Below, piece by piece: positions 34,070 to 41,999 of a stretch of DNA of 45,721 nucleotides (position 1 is the stretch's first letter; each line of letters begins with the position of its first letter). The notes under the pieces are model-generated. The model was not told the DNA's origin. It saw only the letters and a list, made by a program, of their open reading frames with translations, and made no database searches. The stretch is from an uncultured Clostridia bacterium (GTDB lineage: Bacteria; Bacillota; Dehalobacteriia; UBA4068), in the NCBI GenBank assembly GCA_944390945.1, contig CALXRV010000028.1, positions 1 through 45,721 on the forward strand. The letters are read 5' to 3'. The translations under genes and the position numbers were made by a program.

Positions 34070-36674
34070 TGCTCTTCTCCATAGCGATCTTTTCCATATG
34101 GTACCAGTCGCGGCCAGCCTTCACATCCACCACCAGCGGCAAAGCCAGCTCCACCGCCTGCTCCATCCGTTCACGCACCAGGGCGGAAACAGCAGTCAGC
34201 TCCTCTGCCGGCAGATTGAAAATCAGCTCATCATGAACTTGCAGCAACATCCGTGCTTGAAAACCACGCGCCTCCAGTTCACGGTGAATCGCAATCATCG
34301 CCAATTTGATGATATCCGCGGCACTGCCCTGAATCGGCGCATTGATGGCTACCCGTTCGGCAAAGCTGCGCAAGTTAAAATTGCGGCTGTTCAGATCCGG
34401 TAAATAACGGCGGCGACCGAACATCGTCTCCGCATAACCACGCGCCCGCGCGTCATGAATCGCCTGTTTCTGATAGGCGGCTACACCAGGATAGCGTGCA
34501 AAATAGCGTTCGATATAAGACTGCGCCTCTTTGCGCGAGATGCCAAGATCACGGGAAAGGCCGTAATCGCTTATTCCATAAACAATGCCAAAATTGACCG
34601 CCTTTGCCGCACGGCGCTGTACTGGCGTCACCGCCGCCGGATCCACCCCCAGCACTTCGGCTGCAGTACGCGTATGGATATCCTCGCCGTCCAGATAAGC
34701 CTGCCGCAGCTTTTCGTCCCCGGACATATGCGCAAGCACGCGCAGTTCAATCTGATTATAATCCGCTGCCAGTAACAGGTCGTCAGGCCCATCAGCGGTA
34801 AACACTTCGCGAATGCGGCGGCCCAGCTCATGGCGAACCGGGATATTCTGCAGGTTCGGTTCCACGGAAGAAAGCCGCCCGGTTGCCGTAACGGTCTGCG
34901 TAAAGCTGGTATGAATCTTACCGTCAGCGGCAATCAGCTTGCTCAGCCCGTCGGTATAGGTGGATTTCAGTTTAGAAACAAGGCGATAATCCAGCAGCAA
35001 TCTGGCAATCGGTTGCGTGATGGCAAGCGTTTCCAGCACTTCGGCATCCGTAGAATAGCCGGTCTTCGTTTTTTTCAGCGGCGGAATTCCCATCTCCTCG
35101 AAGAGTACTGTGCCCAGCTGTTTTGGGGAATTAAGATTAAAAGCATGCCCGGCTAGCTGATAGATCTGCTGCTGATATCCGTCGCAAGCTGCGGCAAATT
35201 CTTCCGACATCGCCGCCAGCCGTTCCCGTTCCACGCGGATACCGCGCAGCTCCATATCTGCCAAAACCGGCGCCAGCGGCAGCTCCATCTCCGTATACAA
35301 AGAAAGCATATCCCGTTCGGCCAGTTCCTCCCGCAGCTTTAGCGCAAGCGCCGGCAGTCGGCTGGCGATAGGCGCATCGCAAGAGAATCCATGTTCTGCC
35401 AGCAATTCCGTCACCGGATACGAACCACGCGCCGGGTCGAGCAAATAGGCGGCCAGCGTGATGTCATCCTGCAGGCCGGCCAGCGTAATTCCCCAGCCTG
35501 CCAGCAGTTTGATAATCTCTTTGGCCTCTGCCGCCACCTTGGCCACCGCTGCGTCGGCAAGCATGGCGCGGCAGGCAGGCGGCAATGCATCCGCTGGTAC
35601 AGCCGCCGCCATGTCAATAATCAGCGGTTCCATCGCAAAAGCGGCGATTGTCAGCCGCTGCCCATCTAAACACAGCCCGCAGGTCTGCGGTGGCAATTCT
35701 GCGGCAGTTCCGCCAGCTGCGCTTTCCCCACCAACAGGTACGGCAGATACCTCAGCCTCTGGCCATGGACGATCCTCCGCCGCCTGCGTGGCAGAAGCCG
35801 GCTGTGCGGCGGGCGCTTTCAGCCCGCGCAACAGTTGCCGCAGCCCCAGCCTGATATACAATGCGCTAAGCTGCGATTGATCTGCATCTTTATCATAAAT
35901 CAGTCCTTCCCAGTCGATATCCAGCGGCGCATCCAGACGTATCGTGGCCAGCTGACGGCTGAGAAAAGCGAGGTCATGATTTTTTTCCAGCTTCTCGCGC
36001 AGTTTTACGCCCTCAACCTCTTCCAGATGCGCATAAAGCGTATCCAGATCATGAAAGCGGGAAAGCAGTTTAATCGCTGTTTTTTCCCCCACGCCGGGAA
36101 CGCCGGGGATATTATCCGAACTATCACCCATCAGCCCCTTAAGATCGGCGAGATGCGGTGGGGTTACCCCATATTTTTCCACAACAGCCTGTTCGTCAAC
36201 GCATTCGATCTCGCTAATGCCGCGCCTGGTCAGAAATACGGTGATTTGCGGCTCGATCAACTGAAAAATGTCGCGATCCCCGGAAAATATCTCCACCGTC
36301 ATCCCATCCGCTGCACCACGTTTGGCCAAAGTGCCCAGGATATCATCCGCCTCAAAGCCTTCCAGCTCCAGCCAGCGCAGATGCGCGGCCGTCAGCACCT
36401 CTTTGACCAGCTCAAACTGACCGCGCAGTTCGGATGGCGTCTCTGCACGTGTTCCTTTATACGCGGTATACAGATCATTACGGAACGTGACCCTGCTCTT
36501 ATCAAAGGCCACCGCAACCAAATCTGGCATGCGCTCCGCCAGCATACGGTTAAACATCATCATAAAGCCATGCACTGCATTAGTGTACAGGCCCCCGTGA
36601 TTGGAAAGCAGGGGCAGCGCATAAAATGCCCGGTGGAGCAGGCTGCTGCCATCGACCAACAATAATTTTTTCAT
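34062..36674 (-). CDS. polA: DNA polymerase I
   Basis: This 870-residue repair and Okazaki-processing polymerase starts at the ATG at 36672-36674; the 29 extra codons of open frame upstream are not family-like. It has an N-terminal 5'-3' exonuclease ('LLVDGSSLLHRAFYAL', 'GDRDIFQLIEPQI', 'GLMGDSSDNIPGVPGVGEKTA'). A middle domain lacks the DxE metal-binding motif of proofreading exonucleases. The C-terminal polymerase has motif A 'DYNQIELRVLAHMSGD', motif B 'RRAAKAVNFGIVYGISDYGL' and motif C 'LQVHDEL'. The loss of the 3'-5' exonuclease residues is as in other Firmicutes and Thermus. It heads an operon with mutM, coaE and slt. Confidence 0.97.
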   Translation of the reverse strand: MKKLLLVDGSSLLHRAFYALPLLSNHGGLYTNAVHGFMMMFNRMLAERMPDLVAVAFDKSRVTFRNDLYTAYKGTRAETPSELRGQFELVKEVLTAAHLRWLELEGFEADDILGTLAKRGAADGMTVEIFSGDRDIFQLIEPQITVFLTRRGISEIECVDEQAVVEKYGVTPPHLADLKGLMGDSSDNIPGVPGVGEKTAIKLLSRFHDLDTLYAHLEEVEGVKLREKLEKNHDLAFLSRQLATIRLDAPLDIDWEGLIYDKDADQSQLSALYIRLGLRQLLRGLKAPAAQPASATQAAEDRPWPEAEVSAVPVGGESAAGGTAAELPPQTCGLCLDGQRLTIAAFAMEPLIIDMAAAVPADALPPACRAMLADAAVAKVAAEAKEIIKLLAGWGITLAGLQDDITLAAYLLDPARGSYPVTELLAEHGFSCDAPIASRLPALALKLREELAERDMLSLYTEMELPLAPVLADMELRGIRVERERLAAMSEEFAAACDGYQQQIYQLAGHAFNLNSPKQLGTVLFEEMGIPPLKKTKTGYSTDAEVLETLAITQPIARLLLDYRLVSKLKSTYTDGLSKLIAADGKIHTSFTQTVTATGRLSSVEPNLQNIPVRHELGRRIREVFTADGPDDLLLAADYNQIELRVLAHMSGDEKLRQAYLDGEDIHTRTAAEVLGVDPAAVTPVQRRAAKAVNFGIVYGISDYGLSRDLGISRKEAQSYIERYFARYPGVAAYQKQAIHDARARGYAETMFGRRRYLPDLNSRNFNLRSFAERVAINAPIQGSAADIIKLAMIAIHRELEARGFQARMLLQVHDELIFNLPAEELTAVSALVRERMEQAVELALPLVVDVKAGRDWYHMEKIAMEKSNA

Positions 36675-36881
36675 CTCTAAACCCCCTGCCGTTTTCTGAA
36701 TGGATCTCCCTGCCGCCGACTTTTGCCACGATACTTTGATACAACATTCCGGCTTCCGCATTTGCCGCCATTTTCAGCGATCATTCCCAGCGGCCATTTT
36801 CCGCTATCCGCAGCCGTCATCTTCAGACGGCTATGCGGTAAAGACCATCGCACAGTAGCATATCAGGCGTGCTATTCTGTA

Positions 36882-36890
36882 ATTATACCA
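36882..36890 (-). promoter_or_regulatory. Extended -10 promoter of the polA operon
   Basis: On the - strand TGGTATAAT (TATAAT at 36882-36887). The -35 position falls in a T run of the adjacent terminator, so promoter strength would rest on the TGn extension. The leader is about 200 bases. Confidence 0.6.
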
Positions 36891-36900
36891 CCAACAAGGC

Positions 36901-36927
36901 AAGAAAAAAACCGCAAAAGCGGTTTTT
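36901..36927 (-). terminator. Terminator of the QueG-like gene
   Basis: AAAAACCGC (36906-36914) pairs with GCGGTTTTT (36919-36927) around AAAA. On the - strand it is followed by a run of T's, immediately before the polA promoter. Confidence 0.88.
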
Positions 36928-37067
36928 CCCGGAATCCAGCTATCTTTATCCGAGACAGCAAACAGCCGGCGGCAGAGCACAGCGGCACAGGCCGGCGCTA
37001 TCTGCAGCCCGCCCGTTTCCTGGCCAGATCAGTGACTATACTGCTTAAGCGCAGTTTCACCACGATT

Positions 37068-37883
37068 TCAGCGTATGCGCTGCGGGATACCTTTTTCGCA
37101 GGGTACACCACTTTGGCATTTGCCGCAGCCATAGCGCGGCTGAAAATGCTCTTTCATCTGGTCGAGATAATCAGAGCAGATTTGATGATCCTTTCCTGCG
37201 CGCAGGGAGATCGCCGCCACCGGACAACGCCGCACGCAAACGCCGCAATGATTGCAGTAGGCATAAGGATCATCATAAGGCCTCTGGTCAGGCGAAAAAA
37301 CCGCATCCGTGATCACACTGCCAAAGCGGCCGCTCATTCCCTGTTCTGTAATCAAACCACAAGAGAGACCAAACGTACCCAGCCCAGCCACATAAGCGGC
37401 ATGTCGTTCCGACCAGCTGCTGGTAAATTTTGGCGCATGGAAAACTTGCATCCGCGGATCCACCGCCGGAATCAGCGCCGAAAAGCCGCGCTGTTGCAGC
37501 CAATCGGCAATCAGGCGACAAATTTCCAGCAAAAAGGCCTGTCCTTCAATGCGTGCATACAACCATTCCGGCGACGGCAAATCCGGCTGCGCCAGATTGC
37601 TGCGCCGCACCTGCTCGCTGAAAGGCAGGAAAAAGCTGATTACCGTTTTTGCGCCAGGTAGCCATTCCTGTGGCAGGATCAGCTGCTCACCAACCGCTTC
37701 CGGCGCGCGCAATACGGCAAAAAGCGGATCTTCCGCAGCGGCAAAGCCGAACAATGGTGCGGTAAAATAACGCATCCCCTGCAAAGCAGGATCATCCGTC
37801 GTTTCTGGCCCCACAGCGCCGCCCGGTGCGGTCGCCGCATAATGTGCCACCTCCTGCTGTAATGCCTGCTTCATCTCATCCAT
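37068..37883 (-). CDS. QueG-like [4Fe-4S] protein (epoxyqueuosine reductase-related)
   Basis: This encodes 271 residues from the ATG at 37881-37883 (AAAGGGG upstream). The N-terminal half resembles the cobalamin-binding fold of epoxyqueuosine reductases, and the middle has the family motif 'RHAAYVAGLGTFGLSCGLITEQGMSGRFGSVITDA'. A dicluster ferredoxin segment follows: 'CNHCGVCVRRCPVAAIS' and, nearer the end, 'CGKC...PCEKGIP'. Genuine QueG is longer (about 350-380 residues, with a HEAT tail). This shorter form belongs to a less-known clade of COG1600-like proteins, so I do not assign queuosine synthesis. It is a single-gene unit. Confidence 0.82.
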   Translation of the reverse strand: MDEMKQALQQEVAHYAATAPGGAVGPETTDDPALQGMRYFTAPLFGFAAAEDPLFAVLRAPEAVGEQLILPQEWLPGAKTVISFFLPFSEQVRRSNLAQPDLPSPEWLYARIEGQAFLLEICRLIADWLQQRGFSALIPAVDPRMQVFHAPKFTSSWSERHAAYVAGLGTFGLSCGLITEQGMSGRFGSVITDAVFSPDQRPYDDPYAYCNHCGVCVRRCPVAAISLRAGKDHQICSDYLDQMKEHFQPRYGCGKCQSGVPCEKGIPQRIR

Positions 37884-38186
37884 CTTCGCACCCCTTTCGC
37901 GCGGCAATCTGCCGCAGCTCGATATCGCCGTTTGATTTTGGATTCGCCACCCCGTTCTGCCATTCCTGCTAAAAAAGGCAGCCGTCCAAAAAGCCGGCTG
38001 CCATCCATACTTGATCCGTAGTTTGATCCTTACGTTGATCTATGCTTAACTACTCGCCCTTATCTATGCTCCATGCTTGCTTCGTCTGTTCTTTTCTTCC
38101 CAAACTTCTTATCCCGGATATCCGCGCTTATCTTCTCCGCTTTTGCGCAGTTCCGTACCATCCACCCAACCTGAACGGAAAACTGC
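37884..38186. other. Intergenic region upstream of the QueG-like gene
   Basis: It contains the terminator at 37971-38002. A short T-rich section at 38008-38046 has TTGATC three times at about 11-13-base spacing. I see no gene here. Confidence 0.4.
37971..38002 (-). terminator. Terminator of the sigma factor operon
   Basis: GGCAGCCG (37977-37984) pairs with CGGCTGCC (37995-38002). On the - strand it is followed by TTTTTTAGC. It ends the DUF4349 transcript. Confidence 0.85.
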
Positions 38187-39449
38187 TTATGGCCTGCGAT
38201 GACGGCGATGTCGGATCAGGACGACGATGACGACGATCACCACAGCCAGAATAATCAATACCGGCAAGGCACTGACGAGGAAATAAACCAAATTGGCCAC
38301 AAAATCGAGTAGATTATTGATCCCGCGCAGGAAATGTTCACGCAGATTCTGTACAAAACCCGCCCATCCCTGCGGCTCTACCGTCTGCGTATACGGGTTC
38401 GGCGTATAAAGGCTGATCTCGATCAGCGATAAAGCTGTCAGTTGATCATAATAGCGCAGCCTGCCTTCCATGCTTTCGATCTCGCTCTGCACGCGCACCA
38501 ATTCGGTCTCGATCGTCACCAGGTCGCTAACCGTTTCCGCCGCATCATACATTTCCAGCAGGCGCTCCTCCTGCGCCTGGTACTGGCTGAGCCGCGCTTC
38601 GATATCATAATACTCGCTTGTCACATCACTCGTACTATAACTGCTGCTTTCCACTACACCCAGCGTAGCGATCTCCGCCACTGCCGCTTCCGCTTGTTCC
38701 GCATTCACACGCAGAGAGATCCAGCCATCCCGGTATTCGCTGTCTGCGCTCTGGTAGGAATCAGCGCTGACCACATACCCGCCGTAACGGGTAGCCAACT
38801 CCTCCAAAGCGGCAAAAGCAACATCATAATCCATGATCTCCAGGGAAATATACCAATCCTTGATGATCTTGCGCTCCATCACCGCCGAGTCAGGCTCCAC
38901 AGCCGGCAGAGCAGCGCCCTCACCGGCATCATACGATGATGTCGACTCTTCCACGGCCATCTCTCCGGCGGGCGCCTCCTCAGTCGTCTCCGCCTCTGCC
39001 GTTTTACTGTATACGATATCTGTATCCGTTACCATTTGATTGGCCATCCGCGATGCCGCCGGCTCAGATGCAGCTCCCGACTCCATAGCAGCCGCATCTG
39101 TGCCCTGCACGCCAAACAGACCCGGCATGCTGCCGATGACCCCGACGACCAACAGCAGGCAGGCGGCCAGAGCGACGCCCTTCGCCCAGGCGCGACGATA
39201 AAGCGGCTTCCTGCGCGGCTGCCGCCGTTCCTCCTCTGCCAGCCGCTCCGAAAATACCGCGTTAAAATCACAAGGAAGCTCCTCTTCCACCAAACCGGCG
39301 AAAGCCGCATGGAACGCCTTGCGGGATGCCATTTCCGCACGACAATCCGCACATCCCGTCAAATGCTCGTCTATCAGCTCACGGATCTCCGGCGCGCATT
39401 CCTGATCCAGATATTCATCAAAATGCCTTTGCAGCTCTGCACATTTCAT
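38187..39449 (-). CDS. Anti-sigma-type zf-HC2 domain fused to a DUF4349 membrane protein
   Basis: This encodes 420 residues. Residues 1-55 are a zinc-finger anti-sigma domain (HC2 type, 'EHLTGCADC' gives H-x3-C-x2-C). A TM helix at about 90-110 is followed by an Ala/Glu-rich linker and a DUF4349 domain. That domain starts at 'RKIIKDWYISLEIMDYDVAFAALEELATRYGGYVVSA' (about 195) and includes a coiled-coil ('IEARLSQYQAQEERLLEMYDAAETVSDLVTIETELVRVQSEIESM'). A C-terminal TM (about 385-412) has a basic end. The N-terminal part should hold the ECF sigma factor; the DUF4349 part lies outside. Its ATG overlaps the sigma gene stop by four bases (ATGA). Confidence 0.92.
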   Translation of the reverse strand: MKCAELQRHFDEYLDQECAPEIRELIDEHLTGCADCRAEMASRKAFHAAFAGLVEEELPCDFNAVFSERLAEEERRQPRRKPLYRRAWAKGVALAACLLLVVGVIGSMPGLFGVQGTDAAAMESGAASEPAASRMANQMVTDTDIVYSKTAEAETTEEAPAGEMAVEESTSSYDAGEGAALPAVEPDSAVMERKIIKDWYISLEIMDYDVAFAALEELATRYGGYVVSADSYQSADSEYRDGWISLRVNAEQAEAAVAEIATLGVVESSSYSTSDVTSEYYDIEARLSQYQAQEERLLEMYDAAETVSDLVTIETELVRVQSEIESMEGRLRYYDQLTALSLIEISLYTPNPYTQTVEPQGWAGFVQNLREHFLRGINNLLDFVANLVYFLVSALPVLIILAVVIVVIVVLIRHRRHRRP

Positions 39450-40111
39450 GCCCGCGCCCCTCCTTCTTTGCCCATAAGACGCAGCAGTTGCGGAAATTGT
39501 TCCGCATCCTGTTCCGCCTGGCTGCGCATAGCGGCACGCGCCCGGTTGAGCCGCGATTTTACCGTGCCGACAGATATGCCGGCCGCATCCGCAATCTCCT
39601 GATAAGAAAGCCCGGAAAGCTCACGCAGTGTGACAACAAGCCGGTATTTCGGCGTCAGGCCATCGATCAGGCGCTGTAAATAGCGCATCTCTTCCCCTTC
39701 AATATATATTATTTCCGGCAGCGCGGAATAATCCGCCACTTCCGGAAAACCATCTTCTGCTTCCTCCTCGCCAAAACCAGAAAAGACGCGCTCATGCCGG
39801 CGGTAAACAGCGCGCAGCGCATCCCGGCAGGTATTGACGCTGATGCGATAGACCCAGGTAGAAAAGGCGGAATCACCGCGAAAACCGCCCAGGTTGCGAT
39901 AAATCTTGAGCAGAGTTTCCTGCGTCATATCTGCTGCATCTTCGCTGTTGCCCAGCATCTTTAGACCGATATTATAAATCCGCTTGCTGTAAGCGTCGAC
40001 CAACTGCCGGAAGGCCGCGTTATCGCCCGCCTTTGCTTTTTTAATCAGCTCGCGCTCTGCCAGCACCGAGCTGTCACCCGCAGGCAGTGCCGCGCCGCGT
40101 TCCCGCTTCAT
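39446..40111 (-). CDS. ECF-type RNA polymerase sigma factor
   Basis: This 221-residue sigma-70 family factor resembles SigW. Region 2 is 'LVDAYSKRIYNIGLKMLGNSEDAADMTQETLLKIYRNLGGFRGDSAFSTWVYRISVNTCRDALR' in parts (core-binding and -10 recognition). Region 4 is 'LIDGLTPKYRLVVTLRELSGLSYQEIADAAGISVGTVKSRLNRAR' (helix-turn-helix, -35 recognition). The ATG at 40109-40111 with GAGGAGGGG upstream is preferred to the 20 extra codons of open frame before it. It is coupled to the zf-HC2 gene. Which envelope stress it answers to is not visible. Confidence 0.95.
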   Translation of the reverse strand: MKRERGAALPAGDSSVLAERELIKKAKAGDNAAFRQLVDAYSKRIYNIGLKMLGNSEDAADMTQETLLKIYRNLGGFRGDSAFSTWVYRISVNTCRDALRAVYRRHERVFSGFGEEEAEDGFPEVADYSALPEIIYIEGEEMRYLQRLIDGLTPKYRLVVTLRELSGLSYQEIADAAGISVGTVKSRLNRARAAMRSQAEQDAEQFPQLLRLMGKEGGARA

Positions 40112-40293
40112 CCGAACCCCTCCTCGGTTTTGCACCATCAACAAAAAATAAACTGAAGGATAGAACCCCATTTTCGCTATATTTGTCTTGCCGCCTGCTT
40201 ACTGCCGTACTAATTCGCCGCTATCGGCGCATATCCTGTATCAATTCTTGGGCCATCATTTTTATGACGCAGCAGGATGCGTTTTTGTTTCAT

Positions 40294-40322
40294 TTGACGC
40301 TAAAAAATTTTTATGTTATGGT
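40294..40322 (+). promoter_or_regulatory. Promoter of mgtC
   Basis: TTGACG (40294-40299), a 17-bp spacer and TATGGT (40317-40322). The start codon is 29 bases further, too near for an Mg-sensing leader. Confidence 0.72.
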
Positions 40323-40350
40323 AAGCACAAAGGGCAAGGAGGGACATCTT

Positions 40351-41001
40351 ATGTTGCTCTCTCATGGCGAGATATTATTACGCCTACTGCTGGCTACAGC
40401 GCTGGGTATTGTTTTCGGCCTGGAACGGGAACGCAGCCATAAACCTGCTGGCACGCGCACGCATGTGCTGGTCTGCCTCGCCGCCTGTGTGATCGCGATG
40501 ATTTCTGCCTATGGCTTCAAAGATATCTACCATGCCTACCCGGAAAATGTCAGTGTCCGTACAGATCCGGCGCGTCTTGTGGTGGGCGTCCTGACCGGCA
40601 TCGGCTTTCTCGGCGCCGGAATCATCTGGAAAAGTTCCTCCGGCGGCATCCAGGGCATCACGACGGCGGCAGAAGTGTTCCTGTTGGCTGCACTTGGCAT
40701 TGCCACCGGGCTTGGCCTCTATTTTCTCGCGCTTGCTGCCGCTGCCATCGCCTTGCTCAATATGGCTGCAGACGATCTCTATACCCATCTTCGACAATGG
40801 CTGCGCCGCATGCGCCTGCATCTGCGGCGCAAGAAACGGAGACGGCAAGCGCCTGCTGCCAATACTTTGCAGGATTTGCAGCAACCGGCGCAGGAAATTG
40901 TTGTACGCAGAATTACGGCGCAAACTCCGCCGGCGACGGATGTTGTACATGACGTTCAACGGGCTGAAGAAACAAACCAGAGAACGGCTGATCAGCCGTA
41001 G
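40351..41001 (+). CDS. mgtC: MgtC/SapB family membrane protein
   Basis: This encodes 216 residues from the ATG at 40351, with AAGGAGGG 6 bases upstream. There are four to five TM segments with the MgtC core: 'LLLATALGIVFGLERERSHKPAGTRTHVLVCLAACVIAMIS' and 'RLVVGVLTGIGFLGAGIIWKSSSGGIQGITTAAEVFLLAALGIATGLGL'. The cytosolic C-terminal tail from about 140 is long, basic and low-complexity and does not contain the ACT domain seen in longer MgtC proteins. MgtC-like proteins affect Mg2+ homeostasis and F-ATPase activity in pathogens; the role here is unknown. Confidence 0.9.
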   Translation: MLLSHGEILLRLLLATALGIVFGLERERSHKPAGTRTHVLVCLAACVIAMISAYGFKDIYHAYPENVSVRTDPARLVVGVLTGIGFLGAGIIWKSSSGGIQGITTAAEVFLLAALGIATGLGLYFLALAAAAIALLNMAADDLYTHLRQWLRRMRLHLRRKKRRRQAPAANTLQDLQQPAQEIVVRRITAQTPPATDVVHDVQRAEETNQRTADQP

Positions 41002-41063
41002 GCAAAGCGGGTTTACCGGGCTTTGCTGCCGATTTGGAAATTTATGCCATAAAATGTCAAACC

Positions 41064-41098
41064 AAACCCTTGTGCGTAATTTTTGCCAAGGGTTTTTT
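41064..41098 (+). terminator. Terminator after mgtC
   Basis: AAACCCTTG (41064-41072) pairs with CAAGGGTTT (41087-41095) around a 14-nt loop and is followed by TTT. A second hairpin, GCAAAGC/GCTTTGC (41002-41026), precedes it. Confidence 0.75.
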
Positions 41099-41148
41099 CC
41101 AGTCATAAGCAACCGCATTCCGCAAAAACTATGTGCGGAGGTGATTGC

Positions 41149-41322
41149 ATGAGTCCGAAAGAACTGATGTATATTGAAGATGCACTGGGACATGAACAGA
41201 TCCTTTTGACGCAGTGCCGCAGTGCGGCGCAGAGCCTTCAGGATGGAGAGCTGCGGCAATACGCCAATCAGCTGGCAGAAAAACACCAGAAACTGTTCGA
41301 TCAGCTTTACCGGCTCGTTTAA
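41149..41322 (+). CDS. Small helical protein, CotF-like (spore coat associated)
   Basis: This encodes 57 residues from the ATG at 41149, preceded by GGAGGTGAT. The whole chain is predicted as two helices ('MYIEDALGHEQILLTQCRSAAQSL' and 'ELRQYANQLAEKHQKLFDQLYRLV'), similar to the N-terminal helices of small CotF-type spore coat proteins. It is followed 12 bases later by the next small helical gene. A sporulation-controlled promoter was not found by eye. Confidence 0.82.
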   Translation: MSPKELMYIEDALGHEQILLTQCRSAAQSLQDGELRQYANQLAEKHQKLFDQLYRLV

Positions 41323-41334
41323 GGAGGGATAAGC

Positions 41335-41583
41335 ATGGACGACCGCTATATCATGGAAAATCTTCTGTTGACGACAAAGGGCGTCTGCGATCTCTATCTG
41401 CACGGCGCGATCGAATCCGGCACGGCAAATGTGCACCAGGCATTCAACAGCGCACTCAACGATTCCCTGTGCATGCAAGACAATATCTATCAGAAAATGT
41501 CTTCACGCGGCTGGTACCAGTCCGAGCAGGCGCAGCAACAGCAACTGCAGAAGGTGAAGCAAAAATTTGCCGCGCAACGCTAA
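41335..41583 (+). CDS. CotF family spore coat protein
   Basis: The 82-residue protein opens 'MDDRYIMENLLLTTKGVCDLYLHGAIES', the usual entry of the CotF/YhcQ family, and continues through 'VHQAFNSALNDSLCMQDNIYQKMSSRGWY', a second conserved block. The Gln-rich C-terminus 'QAQQQQLQKVKQKF' is also common. AAGGAGGG precedes the ATG. The pair with the preceding gene and a strong terminator after it make a two-gene unit. It supports a spore-forming host. Confidence 0.88.
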   Translation: MDDRYIMENLLLTTKGVCDLYLHGAIESGTANVHQAFNSALNDSLCMQDNIYQKMSSRGWYQSEQAQQQQLQKVKQKFAAQR

Positions 41584-41596
41584 AAACTGCGCGCAT

Positions 41597-41627
41597 AAAA
41601 AAAGAGCCGCAGCGCGGCTCTTTTTTT
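41597..41627 (+). terminator. Terminator of the CotF-type pair
   Basis: GAGCCGC (41604-41610) pairs with GCGGCTC (41614-41620), flanked by A and T runs (TTTTTTT after it). Confidence 0.95.
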
Positions 41628-41658
41628 ATGGCTGCAGCGAATAATTTTTTTTAGACGC

Positions 41659-41686
41659 TTGACTTCCGGTTACAGCATGTTATACT
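41659..41686 (+). promoter_or_regulatory. Promoter of the HMA/P-type ATPase unit
   Basis: TTGACT (41659-41664), a 16-bp spacer and an extended -10, TGTTATACT (TATACT at 41681-41686). Confidence 0.8.
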
Positions 41687-41696
41687 ATAGACAAAC

Positions 41697-41716
41697 AATC
41701 AAACATATATTTGATT
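41697..41716. promoter_or_regulatory. ArsR/SmtB-type operator at the ATPase promoter
   Basis: AATCAAA (41697-41703) and TTTGATT (41710-41716) are inverted around CATATA, just downstream of the -10. The right half and centre, CATATATTTGATTA, recur before the arsR gene. The pattern fits CadC/SmtB-like sites (TCAAAnATATnTTTGA). Confidence 0.8.
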
Positions 41717-41737
41717 AATATAAGGAGGGCCTTTCCC

Positions 41738-41956
41738 ATGAAAAAGAGCTTCAAACTGACCGGACTCGATTGCGCACACTGCGCGGCGAAAATCGAAGGC
41801 GCCATCGCGAAACTAGAAGGCGTCACCGCAGTCTCCGTCAACTTTCTGACGCAGAAGCTGACGCTCGAGGCAGATGACAGCCGCTATGAAGCTATCCTGG
41901 CCGAAGCCAAAAAGCTGATCCACAAAGTAGAACCCGAGGCTGATCTGAACGCCTGA
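41738..41956 (+). CDS. Free-standing heavy-metal-associated (HMA) protein
   Basis: This 72-residue ferredoxin-like metal-binding protein has the CxxC site at Cys12-Cys15 ('GLDCAHCAAKIEGAIAKLEGV'), followed by 'VSVNFLTQKLTLEAD'. The Asp before the first Cys is typical of HMA domains of Zn/Cd/Pb transporters (DCAxC) rather than of copper chaperones. The start ATG at 41738 has AAGGAGGG upstream. It precedes the ATPase by 43 bases and presumably does the job of the HMA domain that the ATPase lacks. Confidence 0.92.
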   Translation: MKKSFKLTGLDCAHCAAKIEGAIAKLEGVTAVSVNFLTQKLTLEADDSRYEAILAEAKKLIHKVEPEADLNA

Positions 41957-41999
41957 TTCGTCGCTATTGTAGGCTATACACTCATATCCGGAGGCAACG

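Noticed and set aside
38008..38046. Three TTGATC motifs at near-regular spacing
   Set aside because: The copies differ in surrounding sequence and are not linked to a promoter; probably chance.
40323..40350. Mg2+ riboswitch (M-box) before mgtC
   Set aside because: The leader between promoter and start codon is under 30 bases, too short.
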